Below, piece after piece: positions 17,634-25,751 of a stretch of 40,071 bases of DNA. This stretch comes from Deltaproteobacteria bacterium (lineage in GTDB: Bacteria > Desulfobacterota > Desulfobulbia > Desulfobulbales > Desulfurivibrionaceae): the NCBI GenBank assembly GCA_021847425.1, contig JAJZRF010000029.1:1-40071 (forward strand), read 5' to 3'. Within the stretch, counting starts at the first letter, position 1, and each line of letters begins with the position of its first letter. Under the pieces are notes generated by a model. The model made no database searches, was not told the origin of the DNA, and was given only the letters and a program-made list of their open reading frames with translations. The translations under genes and the position numbers were made by a program.

Positions 17634-19190
17634 CTACCCGGCCAGGCTGGCTCTGATCTCCAGGATCGTGTCGATATTTTCAAAAAAAAGATCCACCAGA
17701 ACCGGATCGAAGTGGATGCCGCGCTCCGTGCGGATAAGATCAAGGATGGCCTCCATCTCCCAGGCCTGGCGATAGGATCGGTCATTGCCCAGGGCGTCGA
17801 ACACATCGGCAAGGGCCGTAATTCTCGCACTGATGTGGATATCCTCCCCCTTCAAGCCTTTGGGATAGCCGGTGCCGTCAAACTTTTCGTGGTGCTGCAG
17901 GGCGATGACAATGGCGGTCTTGATGACCTCCCGGTCGGAAAGGCCCAGCATCTCCTGGGCCCGGATGGTATGGGTCTTCATGACCTCAAACTCCGCGGCG
18001 GTCAGCGGCCCGGTCTTATTGAGGATGGCGTCGGGGATGGCGACCTTGCCCACGTCATGCATGGAAGAAGCAAGACGAATCACCTCCACCTCCCGCGGGC
18101 TCAAGCCATGTTTTTCCGCGAGCAGCCGGCTGTATTCCGCCACCCGGTGAACATGATTGCCCGTTTCCAGGGAACGCATCTCGGCAAGCTGGCCCAGGGT
18201 ATAGATGATCTCCTTCTGGGTTCCTTCAATTTCCTGGTTCAAAAGCACATTTTCGTAGGCCACCTGCACGTTGCCGCAAAAAACCTCGATCATCCGCCGG
18301 TCAAGCTCGCTGAGATCCCGCCAGCCCTCAAGATAGATAACCGTTTCTTCCCCCCGCTCACTGCAGAAATACCCCACATACCGGTTGTCCTGGCAGATGG
18401 AGTGCTTGAGCGCTGTCGCCCGCTGGACATACTCAAGAACCTTGGCCGGCAAATCCTCCCCGGCCTCGGCGTCGATATACGGCTCATAGGCCCCGGTGGC
18501 GGCCAGCATCTTGAAACTGCCCTGGACGTTGCTCACCGCGATGCCAGAGGTCTGGCAATAGAGGGCGTTTTCGCTGAGACGCAGAATGGAAACCAGCTGG
18601 GTCAAGACCCCGCTGGCCAGATTTTTGATCGAGCGGAGACGGCAGATATAGGTGGCCGCGTCGATGATCTTCTCCAGTCCCCTGCGGTTGGCCTCGATGG
18701 TGAGAATGTCCCGGTAGGAGCGGAGGGAGGCCACCATGCTGGTGAAAAGTTTCTGGGCGGTGAGCTCGGTTTTTTCCTTGTAATCGTTGATGTCATATTC
18801 AATGATGACCTTTTCCGCCGGCGCATGTCCGGGTTGCCCGGTGCGCAGGATGATCCGGACAAAGGAATTTTTCAGCTCCTCGCGGATGTGGCGGACAACC
18901 TCCAACCCTGCGTCGTTTTTTTCCATAACCACGTCAAGAAAAACAATGGCGGTATCGGGGTGTTCGGCAATAAGCTCCCTGGCCTCCCGGCCGGAATAGG
19001 CATGCAGAAAAAGCAGCCCTTTGTTTTCGTAGGAAAAATCCGCGAGAACCAGCTTGGTGACGGCATGCACCTCTTCCTCGTCGTCAACCACCAGCACCTT
19101 CCAGACGCCATTGCCTCCAGCGCCCTGCCGGGGAGAGACGACCCCCTCCGGCTCATCCGCAAAAAAAACTGCCTCATCCGATTCAACCAT
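17634..19190 (-). CDS. Response regulator with DUF3369 and HD-GYP domain
   Basis: A 518-residue regulator. The receiver domain (about 35-160) has the DDEEE acidic cluster and the phospho-acceptor Asp86 in VFLDVVM. A GAF-like DUF3369 module (about 180-345) follows, then an HD-GYP domain (about 350-510) with SSMHDVGK and HHEKFDGTGYP, both intact. HD-GYP proteins hydrolyse cyclic di-GMP, so phosphorylation by the partner kinase should lower c-di-GMP. The frame is open to 19262, but ATG 19190 is preceded by GGGGGG and lies inside the final codons of the upstream kinase (8-base overlap), so the two are coupled. Confidence 0.93.
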   Translation of the reverse strand: MVESDEAVFFADEPEGVVSPRQGAGGNGVWKVLVVDDEEEVHAVTKLVLADFSYENKGLLFLHAYSGREARELIAEHPDTAIVFLDVVMEKNDAGLEVVRHIREELKNSFVRIILRTGQPGHAPAEKVIIEYDINDYKEKTELTAQKLFTSMVASLRSYRDILTIEANRRGLEKIIDAATYICRLRSIKNLASGVLTQLVSILRLSENALYCQTSGIAVSNVQGSFKMLAATGAYEPYIDAEAGEDLPAKVLEYVQRATALKHSICQDNRYVGYFCSERGEETVIYLEGWRDLSELDRRMIEVFCGNVQVAYENVLLNQEIEGTQKEIIYTLGQLAEMRSLETGNHVHRVAEYSRLLAEKHGLSPREVEVIRLASSMHDVGKVAIPDAILNKTGPLTAAEFEVMKTHTIRAQEMLGLSDREVIKTAIVIALQHHEKFDGTGYPKGLKGEDIHISARITALADVFDALGNDRSYRQAWEMEAILDLIRTERGIHFDPVLVDLFFENIDTILEIRASLAG

Positions 19191-21135
19191 GCGATACCCC
19201 CCCAGGTATGACGGCCGGAAAAACAAGAACAAAGGATGTTCCCTTCCCTGGCGCGCTTTCACAGGTAATTGTCCCCAGCAATTTCTGGGTTACCAGATTA
19301 TATACGATATGCAGCCCTAAACCGCTCCCCCCTTTTTCCCGGTTTGTCGTAAAAAATGGATCAAAGGCATGGCTGACCTGTTCCCCGGTCATCCCCTTGC
19401 CGTCGTCGCTGTAACGGAACCGGACATTGCCGCCCTGCAAGCCGATCTCAACAAGCAGAGAGCCGACCTCATCCCCGTCGTAGGCATGGGTCAGGGAATT
19501 GGTGATGAAATTGGTGACGATCTGGGAAAAAGCCCCGGGATAGCTGTTCAGCTCCAGATCTTCGGGGCAGGAGATCTCCAGGCGATGGTCGGTGTTCTTC
19601 AAAACCGGCCTGAGGCTCAGGCAGACCTCGGCCAGATATTCCTTGACCCGAAAGGTCCTGCGCCCCTCCCCGGACTGATCCACCGCCACCTGCTTGAAGC
19701 TGCGAATGAGCTCCGCCGCCCGGTTCAGGTTGGAAAAAATCAGATTGGCGGCCTCCTGACAGAGGACAAGATACCGGTCAAGATCAGCGCGTTTCATGCG
19801 CCCTTCCCCATGGAGCGCCACGATTTCCCTGGTTTTATTTTCCAGATGCGAAGCCGCGGTTACGCCGACACCCACCGGGGTGTTGATCTCATGGGCAACG
19901 CCTGCCACCAGATCTCCCAGGGCCGCCATCTTCCCGGATTGCACCAGCTGGGCCTGGGTCTGCTCCAGCTGGCCCAACGTTTCCCGCAATTCCAGATTGG
20001 CGGCGTCCAGACGGGCGGTGCGCTCCATGACCCGCCGCTCCAAGGTATCGGTCAATTCCAGCAGATCGTGTTCCGTCCGCTTGCGCAGGGTGATGTCTTC
20101 AAACACCACAACCGTGCCCAGAATCTTATCGCCTTCCACAAGGGAGGTGCCGACGAACTCCACCGGAAAAACAGTGCCGTCCTTTCTGCCGAAATAGCTT
20201 TCTCCCCCCCGGTATTTCCTCCCCTCGCCATAGGCCGCGCACACCGGACAATCCTCCCGGCCATACGGTTCGCCGTCCCAGCGCACATGATGGTGAAAAT
20301 CATGGAGATGCAGACCGATCAGTTCCTTTTCATCATAGCCAAGGATCTGCAGGCCGGCCAGATTGACAAAGGTTATGCGCCCCTCGGTGTCCAGACCGTA
20401 AATCCCCTCGCCAGCGGATTTCAGGATCAGCTCATATTCCCGATGCAGCCGGGCAAACTGCTCTTCCGCGACATGACGCTCCGCCCCCTCCTTCTGTAGC
20501 AGAAAATTGGCGTCTTCCAGCTCGGCGGTCCGCTCCCGGACCCGTTCCTCAAGCTGATGCCGGGCTGCGGCCAGTTTCCGTTCCGTTTCCAGGCGCAGAT
20601 TGATTTCCTTTTCCAGGGGGGCAAGGGCGATACGCCTCAAGGTGAACCAGAGAACGATTCCGGCGATGGCCGTCAAGAGAAACGAGGCAAGACCCAGCTG
20701 CCAGTGGAGCTTGTGCAGGAGGCCATCCACCTCGGCGGAGGAGGACTCCATCCGCAAGGTCATCAGCTGCTTCCCCTGGGAAATTACTTTTTCTTCAACC
20801 AGAAAGGCCCTTGCCCCGTCCTTGGGGCGGCTGAAGGTAACCAGATCCCGGCCATCGGAACCGGTGGCGGCCAGACGCATCACTTCGGGATGCTCCTCGC
20901 CCCAGCGCAGGATGAATCCTTTTATCCCCTCATGGTCATCCTTGAGGCGTGGCTCAAGGAAATTGGCCGCCATCAGTTGCAGATCGCGACGGGCCTGATT
21001 TTCCGCCCGGGAAAACAAAAAATTCCGCTGATGGTGGGCAACAATGATGTCGCCCAGCGCCATGAAAAAAAACAAGACAGCCATGAAGGCCATGACCGCC
21101 TTGTTGTATCTGCCTTGTTGCGGGCCTGATTGCAT
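19183..21135 (-). CDS. Membrane-bound PAS sensor histidine kinase
   Basis: A 650-residue kinase. TM1 (about 12-33) and TM2 (about 147-166) flank a periplasmic domain of about 110 residues. A coiled coil, a PAS domain (about 235-355) with a cysteine pair (EDCPVCAAYGE), a second coiled coil, a HisKA-type domain with His415 in GVAHEINTPVG, and a HATPase_c domain (SDDGKGM, then GGSGLGLHIVYNL) follow. The long open frame begins at a GTG (21180) inside nrdJ; ATG 21135, 14 bases after the nrdJ stop, gives a proper N-terminus with the membrane helix. It overlaps the HD-GYP regulator by eight bases and is its obvious partner. Confidence 0.92.
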   Translation of the reverse strand: MQSGPQQGRYNKAVMAFMAVLFFFMALGDIIVAHHQRNFLFSRAENQARRDLQLMAANFLEPRLKDDHEGIKGFILRWGEEHPEVMRLAATGSDGRDLVTFSRPKDGARAFLVEEKVISQGKQLMTLRMESSSAEVDGLLHKLHWQLGLASFLLTAIAGIVLWFTLRRIALAPLEKEINLRLETERKLAAARHQLEERVRERTAELEDANFLLQKEGAERHVAEEQFARLHREYELILKSAGEGIYGLDTEGRITFVNLAGLQILGYDEKELIGLHLHDFHHHVRWDGEPYGREDCPVCAAYGEGRKYRGGESYFGRKDGTVFPVEFVGTSLVEGDKILGTVVVFEDITLRKRTEHDLLELTDTLERRVMERTARLDAANLELRETLGQLEQTQAQLVQSGKMAALGDLVAGVAHEINTPVGVGVTAASHLENKTREIVALHGEGRMKRADLDRYLVLCQEAANLIFSNLNRAAELIRSFKQVAVDQSGEGRRTFRVKEYLAEVCLSLRPVLKNTDHRLEISCPEDLELNSYPGAFSQIVTNFITNSLTHAYDGDEVGSLLVEIGLQGGNVRFRYSDDGKGMTGEQVSHAFDPFFTTNREKGGSGLGLHIVYNLVTQKLLGTITCESAPGKGTSFVLVFPAVIPGGVSHG

Positions 21136-21149
21136 GCAGATGTGTCCGC

Positions 21150-23333
21150 TCAACAGGACGAGTAACCGCAGCTCACGCACTGGTTGCAGCCGCCGCTCCG
21201 CCGCAGGCTCAACTTGCCGCAGACCGGACAGGAGGCATAGGAGGAAGGCTCGGCGTAAGGCTCCGGATCCTGCCCCACCTCGCCTTCTCCGCTCTTGTCA
21301 AGAACCTTGGCCAGGGCCGCGGGGATAGAGTAGCACCGGCCCAGCGAGGCGCTGATCCAGGCGCCGTCGGAGGAGATATCCTCCAGGGTCCGGGCGATCT
21401 TGCCCACCAGCCGGTAATCGTGCTGAAGCGCCACGGAAATGACCCGGCCCAGGGCCTCGCTCATCCCGTGCAGGGTCGAACCCGACTTGGTGGTGTTGAG
21501 GAAAACCTCGCGCACATGCCCCTGTCCGCCCTTGTTGGCCGTGATATACAGCGGGGCCGGCCCCCTGAATTTATAGGTGCTGCCGCTGCGCACGTCCATG
21601 TCGCAGAATTCGCAGGTTGCCTCCAGCTTACCGGCATGATCGCTCAACACCCCTTCCATGGAGGAATCGCGGAACATGGTGATGCCCTTGAGATTGCTTT
21701 TCCGGGCATACTGAAGGATATTCTTGATCTCGGCCACCGTGGTGTCGGCGGGCAGGTTGATGGTCTTGGAAACCGCGGTATGATTGAAGGCCTGGCACGC
21801 CTCAAGAATCCGGATTTGCTGATACGGCTCGATCTTGTGCGCGGTCTGCCCGGCAACCCATTCCAGCTGCTCCTCCTCGTACTGGTAAAATTCCAGGGGC
21901 ACGAGGATGAACTCCTTCCAGGAATCATCCACATCCTTGACCTTGCGGCGCTGGATCATGGAGAAATAGGGCTCCACCCCGGTACAGGCCACCCGCATCA
22001 GCTGGGAGATGGACCCGGTGGGGGCCTGGGAGGTGGTCACCGAGTTGTACAGGCCGCCAAGCTTGCGCAGGGTGGTAAAGATATCGGCGGTCCGCTTGCG
22101 CCACAAATTCTTGTTGGGCATGTCCGACTCAATAAAGGCCAGAGCCTCGCTGTCGATCTTGTCGACGTAGGTCATGTTCCATTCCTGGGGAGTGAGCTTT
22201 TTCTGCTTGCCCTCCTTCTTGATGAACTCGGCGTAGTCGAGGCTGCCCTGCATGGAGCCCAGCATCAGGACCAGCTGGGTCGCCTTGGCAAAGAGCGGGG
22301 CCTCATGCTCATCGGCATAGGAAACACCAAAATGATTCATGGCATGATGCAGGCCGGTAAAGCCTATGCCGATGGGCCGGAATTTAAGGGTATTGGCCTT
22401 GATCCGCTCAATGGGCGGAAAACCGCCCAGGTCGAGGATCTCGTTGCCCGCGATGGCCGCGAGCCTGGCTGCCTCGAAAACGCGATCGAAAAATTTGTCC
22501 TTGTCCTCCTCAAGACACTTTGGCAGACAGACCGTGAGCAGGTTGCAGGCCGTGTCCTTGGTGGAAAGGTATTCCCCGCAGGGGTTGGAATACACCGGAT
22601 TGTACTTGGCGGGCACCGGGGTATTGGCCATGCTCTTCTGGGTAAAAAGCAGGCCAGGGTCGCCGGATTTCCAGATGTATTCGGCCACCAGGGTGGTGAG
22701 CGCCTCATCCTTCCAGAACTTCTCGTCGGTCACATTGAGAGAGATGTTGCAGCCGCTGTACTGGCCGGGATTATCCCCCTTGAAGGTGATGAACTCCTTG
22801 ACATCCTTGATATCCCAATCCGCCTGGATCATCAGGGCGCCCCGCCGCTTGCCGCCCTGGCTGATGCGCTCCGAGAGATGGGAAAAGCCCTTGGCAAAGG
22901 AAACCGGTCCGGAGGCAAGCCCCTGGCCGTTGTCAACAATGGTGCCCTTGGGCCTGATCTTGGTCACGTCGATGCCGCCGCCGCCGGCATGCTGGAAGAT
23001 GCTGACCAGATCCCGCTCCATGTCAAAGATGGCATCGGTGGAGTCTTCCACATCACCCAAGGGATAGCAGGAATAATAGCCGGCCCGGCGGGTATAGGGG
23101 TTTCCGCCGTTCATCAAAAATGGCGTGGCCGTAATGATGGTGCCATGGATCAGAGCCGTGGCCACCGCAGGGTGCTTGAACTGCTTGCTGATGCGCAACA
23201 ACACCTGGCCCATGTCTTTTTCCATGGGAATCCCGGTTTTATTGTTGCGGATGGCGTACCTGGCCTGCACCAGATACTCTTCAAAACGCTCCCACTCCTT
23301 CAGCGCTTCATCAAAACTGATTGGTAACTCCAT
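21150..23333 (-). CDS. nrdJ: Adenosylcobalamin-dependent class II ribonucleotide reductase
   Basis: A 727-residue enzyme that reduces ribonucleoside di- or triphosphates to deoxy forms using a B12-generated thiyl radical, with no need for oxygen. The core has the active-site motif NPCGE with Cys252, and the first redox cysteine is Cys89 in YYSCYP. The C-terminus is a Cys-rich zinc-ribbon-like tail (CPVCGK, then CNQCVSCGYSSC), typical of NrdJ. No N-terminal ATP-cone is present. ATG 23333 follows GAGGGG. I found no cobalamin riboswitch or clear NrdR box upstream; instead a structured repeat (23363-23472) sits 30 bases before the start. The downstream kinase follows after 14 bases and may be co-transcribed. 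Confidence 0.97.
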   Translation of the reverse strand: MELPISFDEALKEWERFEEYLVQARYAIRNNKTGIPMEKDMGQVLLRISKQFKHPAVATALIHGTIITATPFLMNGGNPYTRRAGYYSCYPLGDVEDSTDAIFDMERDLVSIFQHAGGGGIDVTKIRPKGTIVDNGQGLASGPVSFAKGFSHLSERISQGGKRRGALMIQADWDIKDVKEFITFKGDNPGQYSGCNISLNVTDEKFWKDEALTTLVAEYIWKSGDPGLLFTQKSMANTPVPAKYNPVYSNPCGEYLSTKDTACNLLTVCLPKCLEEDKDKFFDRVFEAARLAAIAGNEILDLGGFPPIERIKANTLKFRPIGIGFTGLHHAMNHFGVSYADEHEAPLFAKATQLVLMLGSMQGSLDYAEFIKKEGKQKKLTPQEWNMTYVDKIDSEALAFIESDMPNKNLWRKRTADIFTTLRKLGGLYNSVTTSQAPTGSISQLMRVACTGVEPYFSMIQRRKVKDVDDSWKEFILVPLEFYQYEEEQLEWVAGQTAHKIEPYQQIRILEACQAFNHTAVSKTINLPADTTVAEIKNILQYARKSNLKGITMFRDSSMEGVLSDHAGKLEATCEFCDMDVRSGSTYKFRGPAPLYITANKGGQGHVREVFLNTTKSGSTLHGMSEALGRVISVALQHDYRLVGKIARTLEDISSDGAWISASLGRCYSIPAALAKVLDKSGEGEVGQDPEPYAEPSSYASCPVCGKLSLRRSGGCNQCVSCGYSSC

Positions 23334-23675
23334 CGGGCACCCCTCGGGTAAATGTCATGATTGTTGAAATCGCAGATAAGCGCAGACTTCGGAAAGCCGC
23401 GATTTCAACGGTTATTGTTTTGTCTCTCTTTGATTTTGAGTCACGGACCTGTGACCGTGTTCCCTTTTAGCTGATCCCTCTTGATTGTCACGGAAATAAA
23501 ACACGATATGGCGCATCAGTCGCATGTGCCACCACAATATATGGTACATCATACCCAAAGAGGGGCGTGGGAGGAAGTACTTTTTCAGATAAAAAGCAGG
23601 GAGGAAAAATGGCGGACTGCGCCTTTTGATTGAGGGCGAGGCACCTTTAACACTGCACGACAAGATCCCCTTGAC
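23334..23675. other. Gap upstream of nrdJ
   Basis: This 342-base gap lies between the nrdJ start and the 3' end of a sensor kinase gene; both genes are on the minus strand. Its first half is the structured repeat described separately. The rest (23473-23675) should contain the nrdJ promoter, but I see no clear consensus boxes. An 83-codon minus frame across it (23412-23663) overlaps the repeat and looks spurious. Confidence 0.4.
23363..23472 (+). repeat. Structured repeat, copy A
   Basis: An 11-base perfect inverted repeat (23363-23373 with 23399-23409; GTTGAAATCGC) is followed 30 bases later by a five-base stem GTCAC/GTGAC (23440-23444 and 23451-23455) closing the loop GGACCT, and then a pyrimidine-rich stretch. 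About 70 bases from the right arm onward align without gaps to 37192-37261 with roughly three quarters identity. In this copy the lower hairpin is fully paired. Orientation is given as plus because the base-pair changes between the copies fit plus-strand RNA pairing; it could still be read on the other strand, where it would lie in the nrdJ leader. Confidence 0.7.
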
Positions 23676-25751
23676 TTACTGCCGCTTGCGCTGGGCAAAG
23701 GGCAATTGAATGATAAATATCGAGCCCTCGCCGGGCCTGCTTTTGGCGGTGATCCTCCCGCCGTGCCGGGCAACTATTTTTTCGCAGGTGGCCAGGCCGA
23801 TCCCGGTCCCTTCATATTCATGCCGCCCATGCAGACGGACAAAGGGCTGAAAAATCCGCTCCACATGCTTTTCCTCAAAGCCTATGCCGTTATCCTGCAC
23901 TGTGATTTCATAGATTCTACCCGGCAGCGTTCTTCCCTTCACCTCCACCACGGGGGGCAGATTTTCCCGCCGGTATTTCAAGGCGTTGGCAATGAGGTTC
24001 TGAAAAAGCTGCCGGAGCTGGGTCTTGTCCCCCTCAATGGCCGCAAGAGCGCCCACGCCGATATTCCCTTGCGTCTGCCTGATCCGCTCTTCAAAATCAC
24101 CCATCACCTCCCGCAGGAGATCACCCAACTCCACCACGGAAAAAGGGTGCTCGCAGCTGCGCACCTTGGAGAGCTGCAGGATATCATCCACCAGATTCTG
24201 CAACTGCCGGGCAGCCTTGAGAATGCGCCCGAGAAATTCACCCGCCTTGCCGTCGAATTTTTCCGGCCATTTGGCCAGCAACCGCTCGGCAAAAGCGACA
24301 ATCAGCAGCAGCGGCTCCTTCATGTCGTGGGAGGCCACATGGGCGAACTGTTCCAGCTCGGCATTGGAACGCCTGAGGCTTGCCGCCAGCCGCTCCAGCT
24401 CCTGCTGCGCCTGCTGACGCTCAGCCACCTCCAGCAGCAGCTGCGCATTGACGGCCTTTACCTCCTGCGCCCTTTCATCGACCATATCCTCAAGCCAGTC
24501 CCGATATTCCTGAAGCTCCTCTTCCATCTTTTGCAGCTTGGTGATATCGGCAAAAACCCCGTTGGCATGATCCCCGATCCCCCTGGCCCGGTCATGGACC
24601 CATAACCATTTCCCGTTTTTATGCCGCAGCCGGTACCGGAGGGAAAACTCCCTGCCCTTGGCAAAAAGCTGCCCGTATCGCTTCCGGAGCTCCGCAACAT
24701 CGTCGGGATGAACGCGGCTGAACCTGCTTTTGCCCAGCAGCTCACTCGGCTCGTAGCCGCAGATCCTTCGGACGTTGGGGCTGACATAGACCAGATTCCC
24801 TTCTGCATCCGCCCGCCAGGCGACATCAGGGATATTTTCCACCAGGCTGCGAAACTGCTCCTCGCTTTCCCGCAGCGCCTGCGCGATGCGCCTTTGCGCG
24901 CTGACATCCTGCAAGATAACAATACCGCCGGGGATGCCTCGCACCTTGCCCAGCGAAGAGCCGCTTATCAAAACCGTCCGGCTTTCTCCTCCAACCGTGA
25001 GGGCAACCTCGATATTGGCAAAGGAGCCATGTTGGGCCAGATTTTTCTCAAGCAAACAGGTCTTGCATGCTTGCGGCCCGAACAACTGAGCGCACGGCTT
25101 GCCGAGCAGCGTCTCGCCCCGAGCCTCGAAAAAGTCCGCAAAGGCGCCATTGACGTCAATCAGACATCCCTGCTGATCAACAATGCAGGCAGGCTCGGCC
25201 ATCCGGTGAAAGATAGTCGCGTAACGCCTTTTTTCATTGAGGATAAAATGTTTGGCCTCACGGAGCCGGTGCTGGGCAGAGCTGGCCTCCGCCTTGAGCC
25301 ACTGGCTGGCGGCAACGGTTTCCAGGCAATCAAAAAATGAGGCGCCCGCCGGCGGCAATAGAACAGGCAGGGGAGGCTCGTTGAGCACGGTCCGGCGGAG
25401 GCATTTTAGAAGGGAAAAGAAGGCGGCAAAGGGCAAACCATCCTGCCGGAAGAGCTGGACGGCTTCGCGACCAAGCGCGGCGGGGATATCCGGAGAAAAA
25501 AAATCAACGGAGGCAGGGTTGTCCGTCCCTGAATCTCCACGGTCGGCATGTGCGTGGAGAAAATCGGCAAGACCTTCCACCACGCGGCAGACAAAACAAC
25601 GCCAGGCTTCGTCCTGCAAGGCAAGGTGCTGGGTGTATCCGGCGTGTTCGACCGCAGCAGCGTTAGCGGCAAAAGTAAAGGGGTCACTCAGCCCCTGCCC
25701 TTTGGTGCGCAACAATCCGAGATTCTTGCCCGGCAGCTTGCCTTTAGCCAT
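23676..25751 (-). CDS. Soluble PAS sensor histidine kinase (phytochrome-like HisKA)
   Basis: A 691-residue cytoplasmic kinase. The N-terminal 175 residues form a helical domain of unknown type, including FFSLLKCLRRT near 110, which resembles N-terminal regions of other deltaproteobacterial kinases. Two PAS domains follow (about 175-295 and 300-420); the first has a cysteine-rich loop (GKPCAQLFGPQACKTC). The HisKA domain has His475 in ASHDMKEPL, and the HATPase_c domain has NALKYR, DNGIGFEE and GTGIGLATC. Its ATG overlaps the stop of der by eight bases (the last base of the ATGGCTAA junction), so it is translated from the der message. No regulator gene is adjacent; the cognate partner is unknown. 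Confidence 0.92.
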   Translation of the reverse strand: MAKGKLPGKNLGLLRTKGQGLSDPFTFAANAAAVEHAGYTQHLALQDEAWRCFVCRVVEGLADFLHAHADRGDSGTDNPASVDFFSPDIPAALGREAVQLFRQDGLPFAAFFSLLKCLRRTVLNEPPLPVLLPPAGASFFDCLETVAASQWLKAEASSAQHRLREAKHFILNEKRRYATIFHRMAEPACIVDQQGCLIDVNGAFADFFEARGETLLGKPCAQLFGPQACKTCLLEKNLAQHGSFANIEVALTVGGESRTVLISGSSLGKVRGIPGGIVILQDVSAQRRIAQALRESEEQFRSLVENIPDVAWRADAEGNLVYVSPNVRRICGYEPSELLGKSRFSRVHPDDVAELRKRYGQLFAKGREFSLRYRLRHKNGKWLWVHDRARGIGDHANGVFADITKLQKMEEELQEYRDWLEDMVDERAQEVKAVNAQLLLEVAERQQAQQELERLAASLRRSNAELEQFAHVASHDMKEPLLLIVAFAERLLAKWPEKFDGKAGEFLGRILKAARQLQNLVDDILQLSKVRSCEHPFSVVELGDLLREVMGDFEERIRQTQGNIGVGALAAIEGDKTQLRQLFQNLIANALKYRRENLPPVVEVKGRTLPGRIYEITVQDNGIGFEEKHVERIFQPFVRLHGRHEYEGTGIGLATCEKIVARHGGRITAKSRPGEGSIFIIQLPFAQRKRQ

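Noticed and set aside
17712-19211. A 499-codon plus-strand frame
   Set aside because: It is antisense to the HD-GYP regulator with its intact catalytic motifs and shows no family features.
21420-23327. A 635-codon open frame on the plus strand
   Set aside because: It is fully antisense to nrdJ, whose motifs and length are unmistakable; the frame is open only because of the high G+C codon pattern.
23334-23675. Cobalamin riboswitch upstream of nrdJ
   Set aside because: The gap contains no B12-box-like sequence (GCCACTG on the transcribed strand) and its structured part is shared with a site that has no B12 link.
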